The notes below the pieces were generated by a model, which was not told the origin of the DNA, did not search any database, and saw only the letters and a list, made by a program, of their open reading frames with translations. From positions 124,001 through 188,000 of the forward strand of contig NZ_BLJI01000004.1 in NCBI RefSeq assembly GCF_017312365.1: 64,000 bases of DNA, read 5' to 3'. This document shows positions 1 to 8,456 of this stretch, in pieces; position 1 is the first letter of the stretch; each line of letters opens with the position of its first letter. The DNA comes from Chroococcus sp. FPU101 (GTDB taxonomy: Bacteria; Cyanobacteriota; Cyanobacteriia; Cyanobacteriales; Microcystaceae). The translations under genes were made by a program, and so were the position numbers.

Positions 1-115
1 CATCCAGTTTCTTGCATAAATGAAGGAAAAATGGTATAGTTTAATCGAAAAATATTGCTTTGTCGATGTAGACAAAACTAATAAAATACTAGAATTTTTA
101 GCATAATTTTTCTAA

Positions 116-1378
116 TTAGATGTTGTTCTTGAGTCCTGAAAACTCATCCTTTAAATGGACAGGAAATAGCCCAAAGCCGATAATTCTAGGGAAAAGATTC
201 CGAAACAAGGGAAGCCTTAAAAATGCTGGAGCTTTAAAAGTTTGTTGCTCATCTAAAGCACTTTTAATGAGACGTTGCTGTAATAAAGATTGAAAAGCTT
301 GAATAAATCGTGTTGGGATTTCCCGTCGTCGTTGTACTGCGGCTAAATCCTTGTCTTGTATCTGTTTATTTTTTAAAGGCTGAGTGAGAATATTAGCGGT
401 TGTGACTGCATCTTGGATCGCATAGTTAATCCCGACACCACCGACAGGAGACATCACATGAGCCGCATCACCAATTAATAGTAGTCCAGAACGATACCAA
501 CAGGGTACAAAACTTGATTCTACGGATAGAAAAGCGATTTGATGCCAGTCTTGTAAAGTATCGGCTCTGTCTTTGAATTCTGGCATGACTTCAACCAAAT
601 TTTGACGAAATTTCGCTAATCCCTCGGTTCTGACTTGCTGATAGCCACCTTTAGGAATAATATAAGCGACCTGCCATTGCTCAGAGCGATCTAAAAGTGC
701 TAACATTTTTCCTTTACCAACCCGTCCATTTAATCCAGACCCATCTTCAGGTAGACGAGGAATACGGAACCACAACACATCCATCGGTGCCGAAGATTGA
801 ACGGGTTTTAATCCTGCGAGTTCCCTAACACGAGAATGACGACCATCTGCACCAATTGTGAGCAGTGCCTTGACTTCGTGCCATCCTCCCTGACCTCGAT
901 AACGTACACCAGCAATGCTATCATCTTCTTCTATTAATTCCTGCACATTAGCCCCAAGAACCAGCCGAAAATGAGGATATTGTTTCGCTTCTTCGATTAA
1001 AAACTCTAAGAACCGCGCTTGCGGCATGATGGTGACATAAGGATAATGGGTTTTAAGATGACTAAAATCGGCAGTAAAAGAAATATCTTGCTCAGTTGTC
1101 CGTAAGGTCAGTTGGTCAATTTTTGTATGAGGCAATTGTAACAAACGATCGGCTAATCCTAATTGTTCCATAATTTCCATCGTTAGCGGATGGATGGTAT
1201 CGCCTCGAAAGTCTCGATCAAAATCTTTATGTGTTTCTAGCAACGTAACTGAGATGCCTTGTCGTGCCAAAAGCAATGATAACAGAACGCCAGCAGGGCC
1301 GCCACCTACGATACAACAATCGGTTTGCTGTGTATCAATAATTTGATGAGTAGAAAGAAATGAGGATTGAAGAATCAT
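116..1378 (-). CDS. FAD-dependent monooxygenase (PHBH/UbiH-like)
   Basis: This is a group A flavoprotein hydroxylase/oxidoreductase of 420 residues. An N-terminal Rossmann dinucleotide motif GGGPAG lies at residues 25-30 and is followed by an acidic residue at the end of the second strand (TLLE). The DG motif that contacts FAD and NAD(P)H is in GADGRHSR (about 176-183). The GD motif contacting the FAD ribose is in IGDAAHVMSP (about 302-311). All three family fingerprints are present and the length is normal. Such enzymes hydroxylate or epoxidise small aromatic or isoprenoid substrates using NAD(P)H and oxygen; the substrate here cannot be read from sequence. The gene stands alone, with prs downstream of its promoter side on the same strand. 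Confidence 0.85.
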   Translation of the reverse strand: MILQSSFLSTHQIIDTQQTDCCIVGGGPAGVLLSLLLARQGISVTLLETHKDFDRDFRGDTIHPLTMEIMEQLGLADRLLQLPHTKIDQLTLRTTEQDISFTADFSHLKTHYPYVTIMPQARFLEFLIEEAKQYPHFRLVLGANVQELIEEDDSIAGVRYRGQGGWHEVKALLTIGADGRHSRVRELAGLKPVQSSAPMDVLWFRIPRLPEDGSGLNGRVGKGKMLALLDRSEQWQVAYIIPKGGYQQVRTEGLAKFRQNLVEVMPEFKDRADTLQDWHQIAFLSVESSFVPCWYRSGLLLIGDAAHVMSPVGGVGINYAIQDAVTTANILTQPLKNKQIQDKDLAAVQRRREIPTRFIQAFQSLLQQRLIKSALDEQQTFKAPAFLRLPLFRNLFPRIIGFGLFPVHLKDEFSGLKNNI

Positions 1379-1495
1379 TTGTCACCTCCTGATTAATTTG
1401 CTTTCATTAAGCAAAACCCTAAAATCGGAAGACTTACAAAGATAAGACTTCAAAGCATCAATTTTATAATTTATTTATGCTTTGAAGGTTATTGA

Positions 1496-2488
1496 CTAGC
1501 GAAACATACTACTCACGGAACTATCTTCATGAATCCGCCAAATTGCCTCGCCCAATATATTCGCAACCGATAGAATTGTAAGCTGATCGAATCGTTGTTC
1601 AGAAGCAAGCGGAATCGTATTAGTTACCATGACTTCTTCTAGGATACCGCTTGAAAGCCGTGAAATAGCAGGGCCACTAAAAACCGCATGAGTCGCACAA
1701 GCATATACTTGTCTTGCGCCTTTTTCCCGCAGCAGTTTAGCTCCTTCTAGGATGGTTCCAGCCGTATCAATCATATCATCGACTAAAACGGCTGTTTTTC
1801 CTTGAACATCGCCAATCACATTCATGACTTCTGCTACATTATGGCTTTGTCGGCGTTTGTCAATAATGGCTAATGGTGCTTCATTGAGTTTTTTCGCAAA
1901 GGCTCTCGCTCTGGCAACACCCCCCACATCTGGAGAAACAACCACTAAGTCTTCTAGCTGTTTACTATTAATATAGTCAATTAATACAGGAGTACCATAT
2001 ACATGATCACAAGGAATATCGAAATAACCTTGAATTTGGGCTGAGTGCAGATCCATTGCTAAGACTCGATTAGCCCCTGCTTCAGTGATCAGATTAGCCA
2101 TCAGTTTAGCAGCGATCGATTCACGGCCAGCCGTTTTGCGATCAGCCCGTGCATAGCCATAATAGGGAATGACGGCGGTAATTTGTCTCGCTGAGGCCCT
2201 ACGACAAGCATCAACCATGATCAACAATTCCATCAAGTGATCATTAACTGGTTTGCAACAGGGTTGAATCAGATAAACATCACACCCGCGAATCGACTCT
2301 TGAATCTGGATGTATAATTCACCGTCAGCAAAGTGCTTACGAATCATTGGCCCGACATCCATTCCCAAATAACGGGCGATCTCTTGGGCTAAAGGTACGT
2401 TTGCTGATCCCGAAAACAGACGCAAACGATGATTATCCGATAGGGGTTGAACCATCGGTTGAAGTGTTAAAGTAGCAGAATAGCTCAC
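1496..2488 (-). CDS. prs: Ribose-phosphate pyrophosphokinase
   Basis: PRPP synthetase converts ribose 5-phosphate and ATP to PRPP for purine, pyrimidine, histidine, tryptophan and NAD synthesis in the cytoplasm. At 330 residues it has the usual cyanobacterial length, including a short N-terminal extension before the conserved RLRLFSGSAN block. The PRPP-binding loop is DDMIDTAGT at residues 237-245. The flexible catalytic loop (IDKRRQSHNVAEV, about 209-221) and the PYYGYARADRK block (about 108-118) are both intact. It is transcribed divergently from bioD across a 236-base spacer. Confidence 0.97.
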   Translation of the reverse strand: MSYSATLTLQPMVQPLSDNHRLRLFSGSANVPLAQEIARYLGMDVGPMIRKHFADGELYIQIQESIRGCDVYLIQPCCKPVNDHLMELLIMVDACRRASARQITAVIPYYGYARADRKTAGRESIAAKLMANLITEAGANRVLAMDLHSAQIQGYFDIPCDHVYGTPVLIDYINSKQLEDLVVVSPDVGGVARARAFAKKLNEAPLAIIDKRRQSHNVAEVMNVIGDVQGKTAVLVDDMIDTAGTILEGAKLLREKGARQVYACATHAVFSGPAISRLSSGILEEVMVTNTIPLASEQRFDQLTILSVANILGEAIWRIHEDSSVSSMFR

Positions 2489-2644
2489 AGCAGACTATTT
2501 ACCCTCAACTTACGGCAGTTTTTTCTATCATCTCAGGTTTTAGACGATTCTGAGAATGAATTATCTCATCTAAATCATAACTAATTAATTTTTTATCTGG
2601 TGTAATATATGTTCAACTTTTTTAACTGTTTTTTTTCTGACGAC

Positions 2645-2660
2645 TGTGACTTAAATCACA
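2645..2660. promoter_or_regulatory. Perfect CRP/SyCRP1-type palindrome TGTGA-N6-TCACA
   Basis: The sequence TGTGACTTAAATCACA matches the consensus TGTGA-N6-TCACA of cAMP receptor proteins with no mismatch, and one further C/G pair flanks it. It lies 64 bases before the bioD start codon and about 156 bases upstream of the prs start codon, in the spacer between these divergent genes. SyCRP1 of Synechocystis is known to bind this consensus. That the site is used here is inference. Confidence 0.55.
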
Positions 2661-2724
2661 GCGTTAATACGGTTGATCGCTTTCCTCTTTCACTGACTCC
2701 AAAAATTTAAGGAATTGTTTTTTT

Positions 2725-3408
2725 ATGAAGGCTTTATTAGTGACTGGAACTGATACAAATGTAGGGAAAACTGTATTTACTTCGACTTTAATTGCCTATT
2801 GGTTGAATTATTATCCTAATCAACCTCTGGGTTTGATGAAACTAATGCAGACGGGTTTTGGCGATCGTGAATTGTATAATGATTTATTTGGCACTCATCA
2901 ATCGATTGAAATTGTTACGCCTTTAAAGTTTACTGCTCCTCTTGCTCCGCCAATTGCTGCTCAAAAAGAAGGAAAAATAGTCGATTTAAAGACGGTTTGG
3001 CAGGCGTTTTGTTCCTTAATTCAAAACAAAGATTTTATGATTGTTGAAGCTTTAGGAGGATTAGGATCACCCGTCACTGATGAATTAACGGTAGCGGATC
3101 TGGCTGGAGAATGGCGATTAAATACAGTATTAGTGGTTCCAGTGCAATTGGGTGCGATCGGTGCTGCGGTGGCTAATGTCGCTTTAGCCCGTCAAGCTAA
3201 AATTAATCTAAAAGGAATCGTTCTTAATTGCGTTCAACCAACGACAGCAGAAGAAATTACCGATTTAACGCCAATTGATTTGATTCAATCTTTAACACAT
3301 ATCCCCGTGTTAGGTGTTGTTCCTCATTTTAGTGAGCCTCACGATTTGGCTAAACTGACACAAGTCGCGGCTCAGTACGATTTAGAAGTCTTGTTCAACA
3401 AGATTTGA
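2725..3408 (+). CDS. bioD: Dethiobiotin synthase
   Basis: ATP-dependent dethiobiotin synthetase closes the ureido ring of 7,8-diaminopelargonate using CO2, the penultimate step of biotin synthesis. The 227-residue protein carries the P-loop GTDTNVGKT at residues 8-16, a lysine in the LMKLMQTG segment that matches the catalytic KPxQTG region, and the EALGGLGSPVTDE segment (about 108-120) corresponding to the EGAGG motif. No other bio genes are next to it, as is common in cyanobacteria. A CRP-type palindrome lies upstream and a hairpin with a T-run follows the stop codon. Confidence 0.93.
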   Translation: MKALLVTGTDTNVGKTVFTSTLIAYWLNYYPNQPLGLMKLMQTGFGDRELYNDLFGTHQSIEIVTPLKFTAPLAPPIAAQKEGKIVDLKTVWQAFCSLIQNKDFMIVEALGGLGSPVTDELTVADLAGEWRLNTVLVVPVQLGAIGAAVANVALARQAKINLKGIVLNCVQPTTAEEITDLTPIDLIQSLTHIPVLGVVPHFSEPHDLAKLTQVAAQYDLEVLFNKI

Positions 3409-3431
3409 TAATGAAATTAGACCTATCTCAT

Positions 3432-3461
3432 TAGACAGATAAATAACTGTCTAGTCTTTTT
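3432..3461 (+). terminator. Putative terminator of bioD
   Basis: A 7-bp stem (TAGACAG/CTGTCTA) with an 8-base loop is followed within three bases by a run of five T. It begins 23 bases after the bioD stop codon. The stem is AT-containing and modest, so termination is probable but not certain. Confidence 0.5.
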
Positions 3462-3598
3462 CCCGATTAAAATTAGATCTCGTTAAGATACAATAAGTAA
3501 ACCAAGATCAATAAGTAATTATAACTATTGGTTCTTTTCTATGTACATCATAGATTCTGAACAAACTTAAAAAATAATAGTTCAATTTAGATCGAACA

Positions 3599-3769
3599 AT
3601 GCTAACAACTACTACAGAAGATCCCTCCCTAACTAAAGTAATGCAAGTGTATCAAGCCGATCAGCAGGTTAAATATCTACACCTACAAGCTGAAATCGAA
3701 GTTTTACTACAACATCTCAAAACAGTAGGACAGCAAAAGCAACAAGAAAAAACACTCGCACAAGTTTAA
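3599..3769 (+). CDS. Small conserved helical protein (56 residues)
   Basis: An ATG at 3599 opens 56 codons ending in TAA at 3767-3769. The product begins MLTTTTEDPSLTKV, and its middle (YQADQQVKYLHLQAEIEVLL) has the heptad spacing of a short amphipathic helix or coiled coil. It then ends in a Q/K-rich tail. It lies 60 bases upstream of ycf23 on the same strand. From memory, similar small proteins with a KYLHLQAEIE-like core occur in other cyanobacteria, which favours a real gene. No function is known to me. Confidence 0.65.
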   Translation: MLTTTTEDPSLTKVMQVYQADQQVKYLHLQAEIEVLLQHLKTVGQQKQQEKTLAQV

Positions 3770-3829
3770 CCGCAAACGAATATAAAATGGGACAATGGTT
3801 CTATTATCAGCAAAAGAATCAGAATAACC

Positions 3830-4570
3830 ATGCAATTGAAATTACAACAAGCTATAGCGCAAAGAAAGGCTCTTAAAGTCATTAGCGGCTTGAACAATTT
3901 TAATATTGAGAACGTGACGAATGTTGTTAAAGCGGCTGAAATCGGCGGAGCTACATTTGTCGATATTGCTGCTGATCCAGATTTAGTACATTTGGTTCGT
4001 CAAATCATTAGTCTTCCGATTTGTGTTTCAGCCGTTGAACCCGAATTATTGCTAAAAGCTGTTGAAGCTGGCGCAGATTTAGTGGAAATCGGTAATTTTG
4101 ATAGTTTTTATGCTCAAGGCAGACGGTTTGAAGCGCAAGAAGTTTTAGCGTTAACTCAGCAAACTCGCGCCTTGATGCCAGAGATTACCCTTTCAGTTAC
4201 AGTCCCTCATATTTTGCCCTTAGATGAACAGGTTGAACTCGCTGAAGCTTTAGTAGCTTCTGGTGCAAACTTGATTCAAACAGAAGGCGGTACCAGCAGT
4301 CAGCCAAAAAATGCAGGAACTCTAGGCTTAATCGAAAAAGCGGCACCCACTCTAGCGGCAGCTTACAGTATCTCTCGTGCTGTATCTGTTCCAGTATTGT
4401 GTGCTTCTGGTTTATCGAGTGTTACAATTCCTATGGCGATCGCATCTGGCGCGTCTGGTGTTGGGGTTGGTTCTGCAATTAATCAACTAAACGATCCAGT
4501 TGCCATGATGGCAAGCGTTCGGAGTTTAGTAGAAGCTTTAGAAAACAGTTCTGTTACGGTTCGAGGCTAA
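3830..4570 (+). CDS. ycf23: Ycf23/DUF561 TIM-barrel protein
   Basis: The 246-residue product belongs to the Ycf23 (DUF561) family, found in cyanobacteria and some algal plastids and distantly resembling phosphate-binding TIM barrels such as nitronate monooxygenases. Family features visible here are the start QRKALKVISGLNNFN, the VDIAADP strand, the EGGTSS segment (about 151-156) and a glycine-rich C-terminal phosphate-binding-like segment (SGASGVGVGSAINQL). The biochemical function is not established. A strong terminator follows the stop codon. Confidence 0.85.
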   Translation: MQLKLQQAIAQRKALKVISGLNNFNIENVTNVVKAAEIGGATFVDIAADPDLVHLVRQIISLPICVSAVEPELLLKAVEAGADLVEIGNFDSFYAQGRRFEAQEVLALTQQTRALMPEITLSVTVPHILPLDEQVELAEALVASGANLIQTEGGTSSQPKNAGTLGLIEKAAPTLAAAYSISRAVSVPVLCASGLSSVTIPMAIASGASGVGVGSAINQLNDPVAMMASVRSLVEALENSSVTVRG

Positions 4571-4589
4571 ATTTTCCAAAATACTAAAG

Positions 4590-4621
4590 AAGGTGGGCAA
4601 GTGCGATCGCTCACCTTTTTT
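4590..4621 (+). terminator. Rho-independent terminator of ycf23
   Basis: The stem AAGGTGGGC/GCTCACCTT (9 bp with one G-T pair) has a 10-base loop and runs directly into a T-run. The right half of the hairpin contains a HIP1 octamer (GCGATCGC). It lies between the convergent ycf23 and PEP-CTERM genes. Confidence 0.85.
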
Positions 4622-4635
4622 GTCTCGTTTTTGCT

Positions 4636-5469
4636 TTAAAGTTGACGTTTTAATTTCAAAGAAGCCCCTAATAGTCCTACGGATAATAAGCCTATTAAAG
4701 TATGGGGTTCAGGAACAGAAGCCACGCCTACATCTTCGCCTAGAGGTGAGTCATAGGCTTTGAGTTTAATAGCAATATGACTTCCTGCACCCCGAACACC
4801 CAAAGGCTGTGGATTAGGAGCATTTGCGTTCCAGCCAATACTAACCGTACCTGTCACCGATGTAATGGGTACTAATGTTGTAAAGTCGTCCTCATCTACT
4901 CCTTCAAAATATCTGCTAAAAGTCGGCCGAGTGCCAAGACGAGCGTTAATACTAGCAACATTAGTCGGGGAATTTTCTACCAGTACCGTTTCACCATTAA
5001 TGGTACTAATGTTGAGGGTTGTTCTAGAATTCGCTACAACTTGTCCCGTTTTAGATTTAACGTTAGCAAATAAACCCATTCTGTCCCAAGGTAAACCCAC
5101 TAAATTACTGGGTAATGTATAGATCGAAGTCTGATTATTAAAGTTAAAGGTCGCTTGTCCTGTTGCCTGATTGTAGGTAATTGACCACGAAATCGCCATA
5201 TTACGCTGCCAATCAACTTGGATGGTTGGGTTAGCGGCTCCTACATTGGCTCCATTGGGCCCGATCGCTGCTTCATAGTCTCCTAAACCATGTGTGCCAG
5301 CCCGCCATTCTACCTCGAATAGTTTTGGTAAGTTAATAAAGGGATTTGCTGGATTGGTGCCTTCTGCGATTGTGTTTAACACATAAGCTTGAGCGGGAAT
5401 AGATAGCACAGAAACACCCGCGATCACAATTCCTATTGTTGCAGGGATGGTTAAAATCTTATTATTCAT
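4636..5469 (-). CDS. PEP-CTERM sorting-domain exported protein
   Basis: This 277-residue exported protein has a signal peptide at residues 1 to about 28 (hydrophobic core followed by PAQA). Its C-terminus has the tripartite PEP-CTERM signal: the motif VPEPHT, a hydrophobic segment (LIGLLSVGLLGASL) and a basic end (KLKRQL). The central about 220 residues are rich in N, T, G and V with beta-strand character, typical of extracellular proteins. Known PEP-CTERM proteins are processed by exosortase and often accompany exopolysaccharide; no exosortase gene is in this window. The specific role is unknown. Confidence 0.85.
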   Translation of the reverse strand: MNNKILTIPATIGIVIAGVSVLSIPAQAYVLNTIAEGTNPANPFINLPKLFEVEWRAGTHGLGDYEAAIGPNGANVGAANPTIQVDWQRNMAISWSITYNQATGQATFNFNNQTSIYTLPSNLVGLPWDRMGLFANVKSKTGQVVANSRTTLNISTINGETVLVENSPTNVASINARLGTRPTFSRYFEGVDEDDFTTLVPITSVTGTVSIGWNANAPNPQPLGVRGAGSHIAIKLKAYDSPLGEDVGVASVPEPHTLIGLLSVGLLGASLKLKRQL

Positions 5470-5579
5470 ACCTAAGTATAGTTTTCTAAAATATGAATTA
5501 CGACTAAGATAATAACCTGATTTTTTTATATAGAATGCGTTAATTTACTGTAAATTAATCATCGTTTTTTTTTTAATAA

Positions 5580-6647
5580 TTAAAATAGCGGTAATTGCGA
5601 TGTACTTTTTGCGATTCCTAAATGTTGATAAGCGTCTTCTGTAGCGACTCGACCTCGTGGTGTACGATTGAGATAGCCAATTTGTAAAAGATACGGTTCG
5701 TAAACATCTTCAATCGTTCTCGCATCTTCTCCAGTCGCGGCGGCAACCGCTTCTAGTCCAACGGGGCCGCCTTTAAATTGTTTAATAATGGTATTTAAAA
5801 CAAGTCGATCTGTCCAATCAAGTCCTTTTTGATCGACATTTAATTGTTCGAGAGCTTCAGCCGCTAAGTGTTGAGTAATACAATTTTCTTGTTTGACTTG
5901 AACATAGTCTCTAACTCGCTTTAATAAACGATTAGCAATTCGTGGGGTACCACGTGAACGTCTGGCAATTTCTTTAGCCCCTGTTTCGTCAATTATTGTA
6001 TTAAGTATTTTTGCCGTTCTTAAAATAATTAAGGTGAGTTCTTCGGGTTCATAAAAGCGTAACCGTTGAATCAGTCCAAAGCGATCACGTAATGGTGAGG
6101 TTAAGGCTCCGATTTTTGTGGTTGCGCCAATCAGGGTAAAGCGAGGTAATGCAATACTTTGTATTTTGGCGGTTTTTCCTTTTCCTGTAGTGAGATCTAA
6201 ACGATAATCCTCCATCGCAGGATAAAGTAATTCTTCTGTAACACGATTAAGACGATGGATTTCATCGATAAATAGAATGTCACCTAGTTTAAGATTGATT
6301 AATAGTCCCATAATGTCCCTCGGACGTTCTAGGGCGGGTGCGGCCGTAATTTTACAATTGACTCCCATCTCGGCTGCTAAAATTAAAGACATTGTAGTTT
6401 TTCCCAGTCCTGGGGGCCCGTACAACAACAAGTGATCAAGTGCTTCTTTTCGGGCAATTGCTGCTTGAATTGTGATTTTTAGGCTGTTTTTCAGGTCTTG
6501 TTGTCCGATATAATCGTCTAGTGTAGTCGGACGAATTGATTCTTCGATGCTTTCTGTTTCTTCAATGGCAGGACTCGCTGATAATAAATTGGCTTCTTTG
6601 CGTTGCGGGGCATGAGATGAAGAATCGGATAAACTTTTAATCGCCAT
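5580..6647 (-). CDS. ruvB: Holliday junction branch-migration ATPase RuvB
   Basis: RuvB forms the hexameric AAA+ motor that, with RuvA, migrates Holliday junctions in recombination and repair. The 355-residue protein has an N-terminal extension of about 35 residues common in cyanobacteria, then the [11 protein letters not shown] start of the core. Walker A is GPPGLGKTT (77-85), Walker B is FIDEIH (126-131), sensor 1 is LIGATTK, and the arginine finger lies in SPLRDRFG. The C-terminal winged helix includes [11 protein letters not shown] and ends with the TPRGRVAT segment. It is divergent from hisF with a very short spacer. Confidence 0.97.
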   Translation of the reverse strand: MAIKSLSDSSSHAPQRKEANLLSASPAIEETESIEESIRPTTLDDYIGQQDLKNSLKITIQAAIARKEALDHLLLYGPPGLGKTTMSLILAAEMGVNCKITAAPALERPRDIMGLLINLKLGDILFIDEIHRLNRVTEELLYPAMEDYRLDLTTGKGKTAKIQSIALPRFTLIGATTKIGALTSPLRDRFGLIQRLRFYEPEELTLIILRTAKILNTIIDETGAKEIARRSRGTPRIANRLLKRVRDYVQVKQENCITQHLAAEALEQLNVDQKGLDWTDRLVLNTIIKQFKGGPVGLEAVAAATGEDARTIEDVYEPYLLQIGYLNRTPRGRVATEDAYQHLGIAKSTSQLPLF

Positions 6648-6704
6648 AATAGATTGAGGATACGACTCGTTTTTATGCTACCAAAAGAGGCAGAGAGTAA
6701 GTTT

Positions 6705-7486
6705 ATGTTAGCCAAGCGCATTTTACCTTGTCTGGATGTTAATAAAGGTCGAGTGGTGAAAGGAGTTAATTTTGTAGATCTCAAAGATGCTGGAGATCCA
6801 GTAGAATTGGCTCGACTTTATAACGAAGCGGGTGCGGATGAGTTGGTCTTTCTCGATATTACCGCAAGCTATGAAGATCGAGATACGATCATAGATGTTG
6901 TCTATCGTACCGCAGAACAGGTGTTTATTCCTTTGAGGTTGGCGGAGGAATTCAATCCTTAGAAAATATTAAAAATTTGTTACGTGCAGGAGCAGATAAA
7001 GTCAGTATTAATTCGACGGCAGTACGCAATCCAGATTTTATTAATCAAGCAAGCGATCGCTTTGGAAAACAGTGTATTGTCGTTGCAATTGACGCAAGAA
7101 GGCGAAAAAATCCTGATCATCCAGGCTGGGATGTTTATGTAAAAGGCGGTCGGGAGAATACGGGAATTGATGCGATCGCATGGGCAGTTGAAGTGACCGA
7201 ACGAGGAGCGGGTGAATTGTTAATTACCAGTATGGACGCAGATGGAACCCAAGCAGGGTATGACTTAGAGTTAACAAGTCAGATCGCGCAACAAGTAGAA
7301 ATTCCAGTCATTGCCTCGGGTGGTGCGGGTAATTGTGAACATATATATCAAGCTCTCACAGAAGGACGGGCCGAAGCCGCTTTGTTAGCATCTTTGTTAC
7401 ATTACGGTCAATTGACGATAGAACAGGTGAAATCCTATCTAGCCCAACACCAAGTCCCGATTCGACCTGTTGCAAAAACTTTATAA
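6705..7486 (+). pseudogene. hisF: Imidazole glycerol phosphate synthase subunit HisF, frameshifted
   Basis: HisF is the cyclase subunit making imidazole glycerol phosphate and AICAR in histidine synthesis. The natural start is the ATG at 6705 ([20 protein letters not shown]). The frame runs to VFIPL at about 6935, then shifts. The second frame resumes [14 protein letters not shown] and continues to [20 protein letters not shown] and IASGGAGN, ending at 7486. TTGAGGTTGGC is seen where an in-frame TTGAnGGTTGGC is expected, so one base is missing at 6935-6937. The rest matches the family fully, including both aspartates of the active site (CLDVN and SMDADG). Because the enzyme is normally essential for prototrophy, a sequencing error is as likely as a real mutation. 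Confidence 0.9.
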
Positions 7487-7547
7487 AATCTCAGATGACT
7501 ACTAGATTTCTGTATTAGAATAGAAAAAAGTTTACACTTTTTAAAAT

Positions 7548-7748
7548 ATGTTGATACCAATTCTAATATTTGACGTTGCTTTGGTGGCGTGGTCACTCCA
7601 CTTAATGCAAGAAGCGATCACACAGCAAGAATTCTCTTTAATGCTGGCTGGAACTTTGGTAGCTCTATCCGCAGCAGCGATGTTAGTAGTCTATTTTCTG
7701 ATGGGTCATTGTCTGGCTTACTTGACTCAGATTCCTTATCATGGCTAA
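7548..7748 (+). CDS. Small membrane protein, two predicted TM helices
   Basis: A 66-residue product with two hydrophobic stretches (about 1-18 and 30-54) and a short tail ending in PYHG. It sits 61 bases after hisF and 62 bases before tRNA-Ala on the same strand. I do not recognise a named family. The clean hydrophobic layout, ATG start and compact fit between neighbours suggest a real small membrane protein. Confidence 0.6.
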   Translation: MLIPILIFDVALVAWSLHLMQEAITQQEFSLMLAGTLVALSAAAMLVVYFLMGHCLAYLTQIPYHG

Positions 7749-7810
7749 TCTTTGCTTAAGGAACTTGACAAAGTTTAATAAATGAGTTTATAATAATCAA
7801 CGGACTGTAA

Positions 7811-7883
7811 GGGGATATAACTCAGTTGGTAGAGTGTCACAATGGCATTGTGAAAGTCAGCGGTTCGAGTCCGCTTATCTCCA
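7811..7883 (+). tRNA. tRNA-Ala (anticodon GGC)
   Basis: A complete cloverleaf is visible: acceptor GGGGATA/TATCTCC (one G-T pair), D arm ACTC/GAGT, anticodon stem TCACA/TGTGA around the loop ATGGCAT, T arm AGCGG/CCGCT with loop TTCGAGT, and A73. The anticodon GGC with T33 and A37 reads alanine codon GCC. CCA is not encoded. Confidence 0.93.
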
Positions 7884-7919
7884 TATCTATAAGATTTGTT
7901 TTTTGGAATCTATTTAAGG

Positions 7920-8366
7920 CTAATGCTCATGATTTAGCTCGTAGAGTACGACATTTTCTTGCTCATTTGGATCATTGCGAGATACCAGCGCATGAGCAGG
8001 TTCGGTAGCACTTAGATTATAGGGTTGATGGGGTACACCTGGAGGAATGAAAATAAAATCACCCGCCTCATTAATCACTGATTTTTTTAAACCTTTACCA
8101 TAACGAGTTTCAACGCGACCTTTAATCAGATAAATTGCAGTTTCATAGTCACGGTGATAATGAGGTTTCGCTGTACCATTTGGGGGAATAATGACAAAAT
8201 TCATTGATATTCCTTTAGCACCTGCTGTTTTTTGCGAGATACCAACAAAATACGGCAATTGTTGGCGCGTCATCGTTTCAGTATCAGGACGTATCGTCAC
8301 AACCTCGGTTGAATTGTGATCTAGTGTTTCAGAAGTTTGGGAAAATGAATCGTTGTTTACGGTCAT
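7920..8366 (-). CDS. Cupin-domain protein
   Basis: A 148-residue single-domain cupin. The first cupin motif contributes HYHRDYETAIYLIKG with histidine and glutamate metal ligands (about residues 69-83), and the second contributes GDFIFIPPGVPHQPYN (about 107-122) with the last histidine. Residues 1-40 form a variable N-terminal strand. Small cupins of this layout bind a metal and act as isomerases, dioxygenases or sensors, and nothing here indicates which. It is on the same strand as the ABM-domain gene 90 bases upstream and could be cotranscribed with it. Confidence 0.8.
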   Translation of the reverse strand: MTVNNDSFSQTSETLDHNSTEVVTIRPDTETMTRQQLPYFVGISQKTAGAKGISMNFVIIPPNGTAKPHYHRDYETAIYLIKGRVETRYGKGLKKSVINEAGDFIFIPPGVPHQPYNLSATEPAHALVSRNDPNEQENVVLYELNHEH

Positions 8367-8456
8367 GACATACCTTCCTTTGTAATCTCAGTTTCAATAT
8401 GTCATTGATAACATATCAAATAAATTTCATCAGTGATTTGCTAGAAAAGTCTATTA

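Noticed and set aside
4865-5122. 85-codon plus-strand frame inside the PEP-CTERM gene
   Set aside because: Antisense shadow of a protein with signal peptide and PEP-CTERM features; no domain or ribosome-binding site.
6931-6945. Programmed frameshift in hisF
   Set aside because: There is no slippery heptamer or downstream pseudoknot, and HisF is not known to use recoding.
7826-8008. 60-codon plus-strand frame starting in tRNA-Ala
   Set aside because: It begins inside the tRNA and overlaps the 3' end of the cupin gene; no coding character.
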